From Chromatium okenii (GTDB lineage: Bacteria > Pseudomonadota > Gammaproteobacteria > Chromatiales > Chromatiaceae), in contig NZ_NRRQ01000002.1 of the NCBI RefSeq assembly GCF_016583745.1, positions 111,415 to 175,414 on the forward strand: 64,000 nt of DNA, read 5' to 3'. Shown here piece after piece: positions 63,850 to 64,000 of this stretch (position 1 is the first letter of the stretch; each line of letters starts with the position of its first letter). Under the pieces are notes generated by a model. That model was not told where the DNA came from. It saw nothing but the letters and a program-made list of their open reading frames with translations, and searched no databases. Both the position numbers and the translations under genes were made by a program.

Positions 63850-64000
63850 TCGATCCACCACAAAATGATTGTTAAAATCGGCGCAGCACCTTCAATCCTA
63901 CTGTTGTGCCGCAATCAATTTATTCTGGCTTGGCTATACAAAGATGAACGCTGCAAAATGTACCGAACAAGATTACATTCAGTTTTTAATCGCTACTCCG
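63809..64000 (+). mobile_element. Insertion sequence, left end (continues past the window)
   Basis: The left terminal inverted repeat TAGGAGTTACGCAGTTG (63809-63825) is identical to both ends of the MITE at 52197. A transposase start lies 118 bp inside. The right end and target duplication are outside the window. The size is therefore unknown. Confidence 0.85.
63944..64000 (+). CDS. Transposase, N-terminal fragment
   Basis: An open frame from ATG 63944 to the window edge gives 19 residues, MNAAKCTEQDYIQFLIATP. This resembles the N-terminus of DDE transposases that I recall from IS701/IS4-like elements in environmental bacteria. The link to an inverted repeat upstream supports the call. The precise IS family cannot be settled from this fragment. 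Confidence 0.65.
   Translation, partial: MNAAKCTEQDYIQFLIATP

Overview
The window reads as chromosome of a gammaproteobacterium of moderate GC content. The evidence is a fused RlmKL methyltransferase, the ybgC-tolQRAB cluster, yajC-secD-secF, BepA, RNase G, DUF2333 and DUF2288 proteins and a three-gene pntA1/A2/B transhydrogenase. A PEP-CTERM surface protein, glycogen genes and many sensory proteins suggest an environmental, biofilm- or granule-forming bacterium. I cannot name the genus from sequence alone. No rRNA, tRNA or CRISPR array was seen.

Layout. 0-6 kb: partial NnrU, DUF2288 and glgB (minus), divergent from glgC, thiS, thiG and trmB (plus). 6-7 kb: a PEP-CTERM protein behind a sigma-54-type promoter. 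7-12.7 kb (minus): a capsule-type glycosyltransferase, an AI-2E/PerM permease and the transhydrogenase operon. 12.7-13.8 kb: cysC and a frameshifted DUF29 gene. 13.9-23 kb (mostly minus): DUF2333, secF-secD-yajC, an IS5-type transposase relic, murJ, an asnB-type amidotransferase and a PAP2 phosphatase. 23-31 kb (plus): a fused, eukaryote-like HisH-HisF enzyme, a chemoreceptor, an amino-acid permease, a DedA protein, BepA and a FixJ-type regulator. 31-38.7 kb: ybgC-tolQRAB without a following pal, then a circularly permuted ATP-grasp/alpha-E protein overlapping a transglutaminase. 38.7-51 kb: pabB, a CHASE-PAS-GGDEF protein, rng, and a two-gene signalling operon with a 1613-residue kinase carrying four periplasmic-binding-like domains. 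51-55.8 kb: argE, a 115-bp MITE, a WbpP-type epimerase and rlmKL.

The most striking region is 55.8-64 kb. It encodes three proteins ending in DUF1566 (Lcl C-terminal, C-type-lectin-like) domains. Their last ~40 codons differ almost only at codons that can be derived from AAC or AAT, mainly at the first two bases, while the intervening codons stay fixed. This is the signature of variable repeats (VRs) of a diversity-generating retroelement (DGR). Two of the proteins share a ~340-residue helical N-terminal domain and a 43-nt leader. Between them lie a two-gene unit of hydrophobic, glycine-zipper-like proteins, a MNT-type nucleotidyltransferase and a small HTH protein. A small zinc ribbon and several direct repeats show that the target module was tandemly duplicated. 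No reverse transcriptase or template repeat lies in the window, so the DGR core must be elsewhere. The window ends inside an insertion sequence whose terminal inverted repeat is identical to that of the MITE at 52.2 kb, so that MITE is probably a non-autonomous derivative of the same family.
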